A DNA stretch of 64,000 nucleotides from Prosthecobacter debontii. GTDB lineage: Bacteria > Verrucomicrobiota > Verrucomicrobiia > Verrucomicrobiales > Akkermansiaceae. The notes beneath the pieces were generated by a model. The model was not told the DNA's origin. It saw nothing but the letters and a program-made list of their open reading frames with translations, and did not search any database. The first letter of the stretch is position 1; each line of letters starts with the position of its first letter. Positions 61,526 to 64,000 of the stretch are shown here, in pieces. The position numbers and the translations under genes are program-made. The stretch lies in the NCBI GenBank assembly GCA_945873125.1, contig CAMCBV010000002.1, positions 1 to 64,000 of the forward strand, in the 5' to 3' direction.

Positions 61526-62881
61526 TCAGTTGTTAAAGTTGAGTAGGTTTTTGATCGACTGATAGATGGATTTGCCGGTCACGCGTCTGTAGTAGAGATA
61601 TAGGCCGATCCCGGCAAAAGTGATGTTTGGCAGCCAGGCGGCAAGCAGGGGTATGAGGCTTCCCGACTCACCGAGCGCGAGGGTGATGGTTGAAATGAAC
61701 AACATCATGACAGAGAGCACGACTGCGAGAAAGATTCCGCTGCCGCCCCCACGACGTGAAAAGTGGATGGAGAGAGGAACGGCGAGTAGCACGGTGACGA
61801 GACAGGTCACGGGTAGTGCCAACCGGTAATGCCATTGGGTCAAATATGCCGGAAGGTTGGCCGTCATCTGTTTGGCAAGCGGAGAAATCAGCCAGGATTT
61901 GAGTTCAGGGATACCCAGGTATTCGACACTTAGGCCGGGTTTGATAATTTGTGAGGGCGTTTCCACCCAGTTTTTGTAAACCAAAGGTTCTTTGAATTGC
62001 TCAAAAACGGGCGCTTGACCGGCTTCAAACCGGCTGATGAGAGGATTGTGCAAAGTCCAAGTGCGGTTGGACTTATTATAACTCGCAGAGCTTGATTGGA
62101 TGCGGTGATTGATCGAACGGTCTGGATTGATCGTGGTGATCTCGACGTTTTGGAGGGGGGCTCCGCTGAGAAACTTCTCAGGAAAGCTTTCCACCATCCA
62201 CAGTCTGTTGGAGTTTGGCGCGCGGAAGAGTACGTTTTTGGCTTGGATGATGGGTCGGCCTTGGGCAATGGCGATCATTTCATCGCGTCTGCCCTCGGCA
62301 TGTGGAGCCCAATGATAGTTCAGGCCCAGAAGGAGAACACTGCACCAGCATCCGGCAAAAATAAGAGGAAGGGTTAAACGGAGGATTCCTGTTCCGCTTT
62401 GTATCATCGCGATGATCTCGTTGCTTTTGGATAATTTTCCGAGGCAATGGATGTTTGCTAGAAGCAAAGAGTAGGGAAGAAGCACGAGAAGGATGGCGGG
62501 GGAACGTAAAATGTAAAAACCCGTAACCGTGGCAAACTTGTTTTCCGTGCCTGAGAAATCGCCGAGATTGTCATGCAGATCGAGCAGCATCCAAAGGGTG
62601 AACAAGGAGCCGAGGCAGATGAAAAAAATTCCAAGAAATTGGCGGGAAACATATCGATCAAAGACATTGCCAAAATAGTAAGCCCAACTTGCCATGGCTG
62701 GCATGAAACAGAGTGCCAAAAGAATGTAAGGTCTGGCTTGGGTGGTATTTAGGTGGGAATCTGGAAAGCCACTGAGATATTCAGCAACCATTTGGTTTTC
62801 CATGGGAAACAGAACAAAAGCCGCTGCCAACCCGAGTAGGGTAAAGATAATGGGTGATAAGCAGCGCGGAGCGTTCGACAT
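61526..62881 (-). CDS. LptF/LptG-family lipopolysaccharide export permease
   Basis: 451 residues. Two extra N-terminal spans (about 11-25 and 50-67) precede the usual LptF/G permease core, with spans near 82-103, 120-145 and 160-185, a large periplasmic beta-jellyroll, and spans at about 355-430. YSLLLANIHCLGKLSKSNEIIAMIQSG is the conserved coupling-helix region. It belongs to the LPS bridge from inner to outer membrane. A single-gene occurrence here is usual if its partner is elsewhere. Confidence 0.9.
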   Translation of the reverse strand: MSNAPRCLSPIIFTLLGLAAAFVLFPMENQMVAEYLSGFPDSHLNTTQARPYILLALCFMPAMASWAYYFGNVFDRYVSRQFLGIFFICLGSLFTLWMLLDLHDNLGDFSGTENKFATVTGFYILRSPAILLVLLPYSLLLANIHCLGKLSKSNEIIAMIQSGTGILRLTLPLIFAGCWCSVLLLGLNYHWAPHAEGRRDEMIAIAQGRPIIQAKNVLFRAPNSNRLWMVESFPEKFLSGAPLQNVEITTINPDRSINHRIQSSSASYNKSNRTWTLHNPLISRFEAGQAPVFEQFKEPLVYKNWVETPSQIIKPGLSVEYLGIPELKSWLISPLAKQMTANLPAYLTQWHYRLALPVTCLVTVLLAVPLSIHFSRRGGGSGIFLAVVLSVMMLFISTITLALGESGSLIPLLAAWLPNITFAGIGLYLYYRRVTGKSIYQSIKNLLNFNN

Positions 62882-62954
62882 GATGCGTGGATGAGGGTGT
62901 GGGCTGCAGGTAGAGCTGTCGAGTTTCGATGTCCGTGGATTTTAAATTGGGTGT

Positions 62955-64000
62955 TTAGTCCTCCCAAATCATCTGTTTCAAGCGGAGTTGCCGGGCTCGG
63001 GTTGAGGCTTCCTCTGCCCGTGGACCGCCAAAAGACGCAATTTTTTCAGCGATCGAAATGGCTGCCTCCCATCGTTCGCTGTTTTCGAGGATGGTCAGAG
63101 CGCGGAAGCCGCTGCGTTCGAACCATTGCCATTCGGGAGGGGCGGGATCGACTGGGCGATCGAGGACTGAAAAATAGGCGGACAAGGCATCGCTCAAGCG
63201 GGTCTGGCCGGGGTTTTCCGGGTCAGGGAGCTTTTCCAGCGTCAGTCCGCGAAAATATTGGATACGGAAATATTGAGAGGGCTTGTTGGCGGAAATTTCG
63301 ACGAGTTGGTTATAAATTTCGAGCGCTTTGAGGAGGGATGCCGGATCGGAATCGCCACGTGCGTAGATGGCTTCCGCGAGCAGGAGTCCGGTGGGAAGAC
63401 GCGAGGGATCGTCCGCAGAGATTTTCTGATAGGCTGCGGTTAGGGATTCAATGGCGGTGTTGATTCGGTTTAGATCTATATTCAACCGCGCTTTTTCGAG
63501 AATGGCGAGAGAGCTTAGCGGTCCATCAATGGCGATGGCTTGATCGAAGAGGGCGATGGCTTCTTCGCGCGACTGAGTGGTTGCACCCAGTGCGGCAGAT
63601 CTGGCTGCGAGGAGAAAGGAGGCTTGGGAGCGTTGGGTCCCGGGTTTTATTTTTGCGATTTTTTCAAACACCAAACGTGCCTCATTGTAATTTCCCGACT
63701 CGAACAGGGACTTGCCCAAAATCAACAATGATTCCGATTCAATGGGAGTATTGGGAAATTTTTCGATGGTTTGTTTGGCAAGTGAGATGGTTTTTTCAGT
63801 TTGATCAAGTGCATCGAGCAGACGGATTTCGGCGATTGCCAGTCGGGCGGGTTGATCCTGGCTCAAAGGGAGTTCCGAGGCACGGACGGTATCGATCTGG
63901 GCACGGGCAAGGGAGAGATCGGGAGGCGATGTGGCTAGCGCGGCCTCGATGATGTTGATGCGGGCTTCGATGGCGCGTGGATGGTCGGGATGCTCGGTTA
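62955..64000 (-). CDS. TPR-repeat protein, N-terminus beyond window
   Basis: The frame is open to the window edge, so only about 347 residues at the C-terminal side are seen. The sequence is helical with repeated TPR-like patterns (SLLILGKSLFESGNYNEARLVF, IAKIKPGTQ, ALEIYNQLVEI), typical of outer-membrane assembly or tol-pal-type TPR lipoproteins. It is upstream of the LptF/G-like gene on the same strand (73-base gap), so a role in the envelope is plausible. The stop lies at 62955-62957. Confidence 0.85.
   Translation of the reverse strand, partial: TEHPDHPRAIEARINIIEAALATSPPDLSLARAQIDTVRASELPLSQDQPARLAIAEIRLLDALDQTEKTISLAKQTIEKFPNTPIESESLLILGKSLFESGNYNEARLVFEKIAKIKPGTQRSQASFLLAARSAALGATTQSREEAIALFDQAIAIDGPLSSLAILEKARLNIDLNRINTAIESLTAAYQKISADDPSRLPTGLLLAEAIYARGDSDPASLLKALEIYNQLVEISANKPSQYFRIQYFRGLTLEKLPDPENPGQTRLSDALSAYFSVLDRPVDPAPPEWQWFERSGFRALTILENSERWEAAISIAEKIASFGGPRAEEASTRARQLRLKQMIWED

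Overview
The window looks like the chromosome of a member of the Verrucomicrobiota, probably close to the Akkermansiaceae or Luteolibacter group. This is an inference from gene order (grpE-dnaJ-tgt-yajC-secDF; a membrane HD phosphohydrolase followed by ybeY), rarely visible Shine-Dalgarno sites, frequent TTG/GTG starts, and palindromic repeats around a RAYT transposase. About 54 protein genes can be supported. I saw no tRNA, rRNA or CRISPR array. The cell is Gram-negative in envelope type: it has BamA, an LptF/G-type permease and a DsbD-like exporter.

Positions 1-4.8 kb: the start of an unidentified minus-strand gene faces a sigma-54 activator with a degenerate receiver across a 43-base dyad. 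A REP/RAYT island (1570-3034) then fills the convergent gap between that activator and a BatA-like VWA membrane protein. Seven copies of a composite palindromic unit, all in one orientation, surround one Y1 (HUH) transposase gene, and the last copy supplies the C-terminus and stop codon of the BatA-like gene. A second array of three units lies 17 kb away, between the dsbD-like gene and ffh.

Positions 4.8-16.5 kb: a four-gene sugar ABC importer (ATPase, two permeases, lipoprotein), a VapBC module, NagZ, a membrane acyltransferase, a Gfo/Idh/MocA oxidoreductase, a POT-type transporter and Dtd. Positions 16.7-29.1 kb: dnaB, the dsbD-like gene, ffh, mnmE, cimA, a DUF4407 coiled-coil membrane protein, a compact condensation-fold protein and a membrane-anchored methyltransferase.

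Positions 29.1-38.1 kb: a translationally coupled STAS/PP2C pair (partner switching), a DUF1858-rhodanese protein without the catalytic cysteine, prfC, a membrane HD phosphohydrolase with ybeY, and a methyltransferase resembling plant coclaurine N-methyltransferase next to a DUF1295 reductase-fold protein.

Positions 38.3-54.3 kb: a large secreted protein with internal repeats, a 3-dehydroquinate-synthase-like sugar phosphate cyclase, two Nudix hydrolases, a ParE-type toxin-antitoxin pair, galM, a KH protein, lepA, recQ, bamA, a nucleotidyltransferase and metF. Positions 54.3-64 kb: an EF-hand protein, then a long minus-strand block (TPR protein, LptF/G-like permease, a conserved unknown, grpE, dnaJ, tgt, yajC, secDF) devoted to envelope transport, folding and secretion.

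The most notable signals are the REP/RAYT island and its distant satellite array, the CNMT-like methyltransferase, the internally repeated secreted protein, and a Tgt whose usual zinc cysteines are missing.
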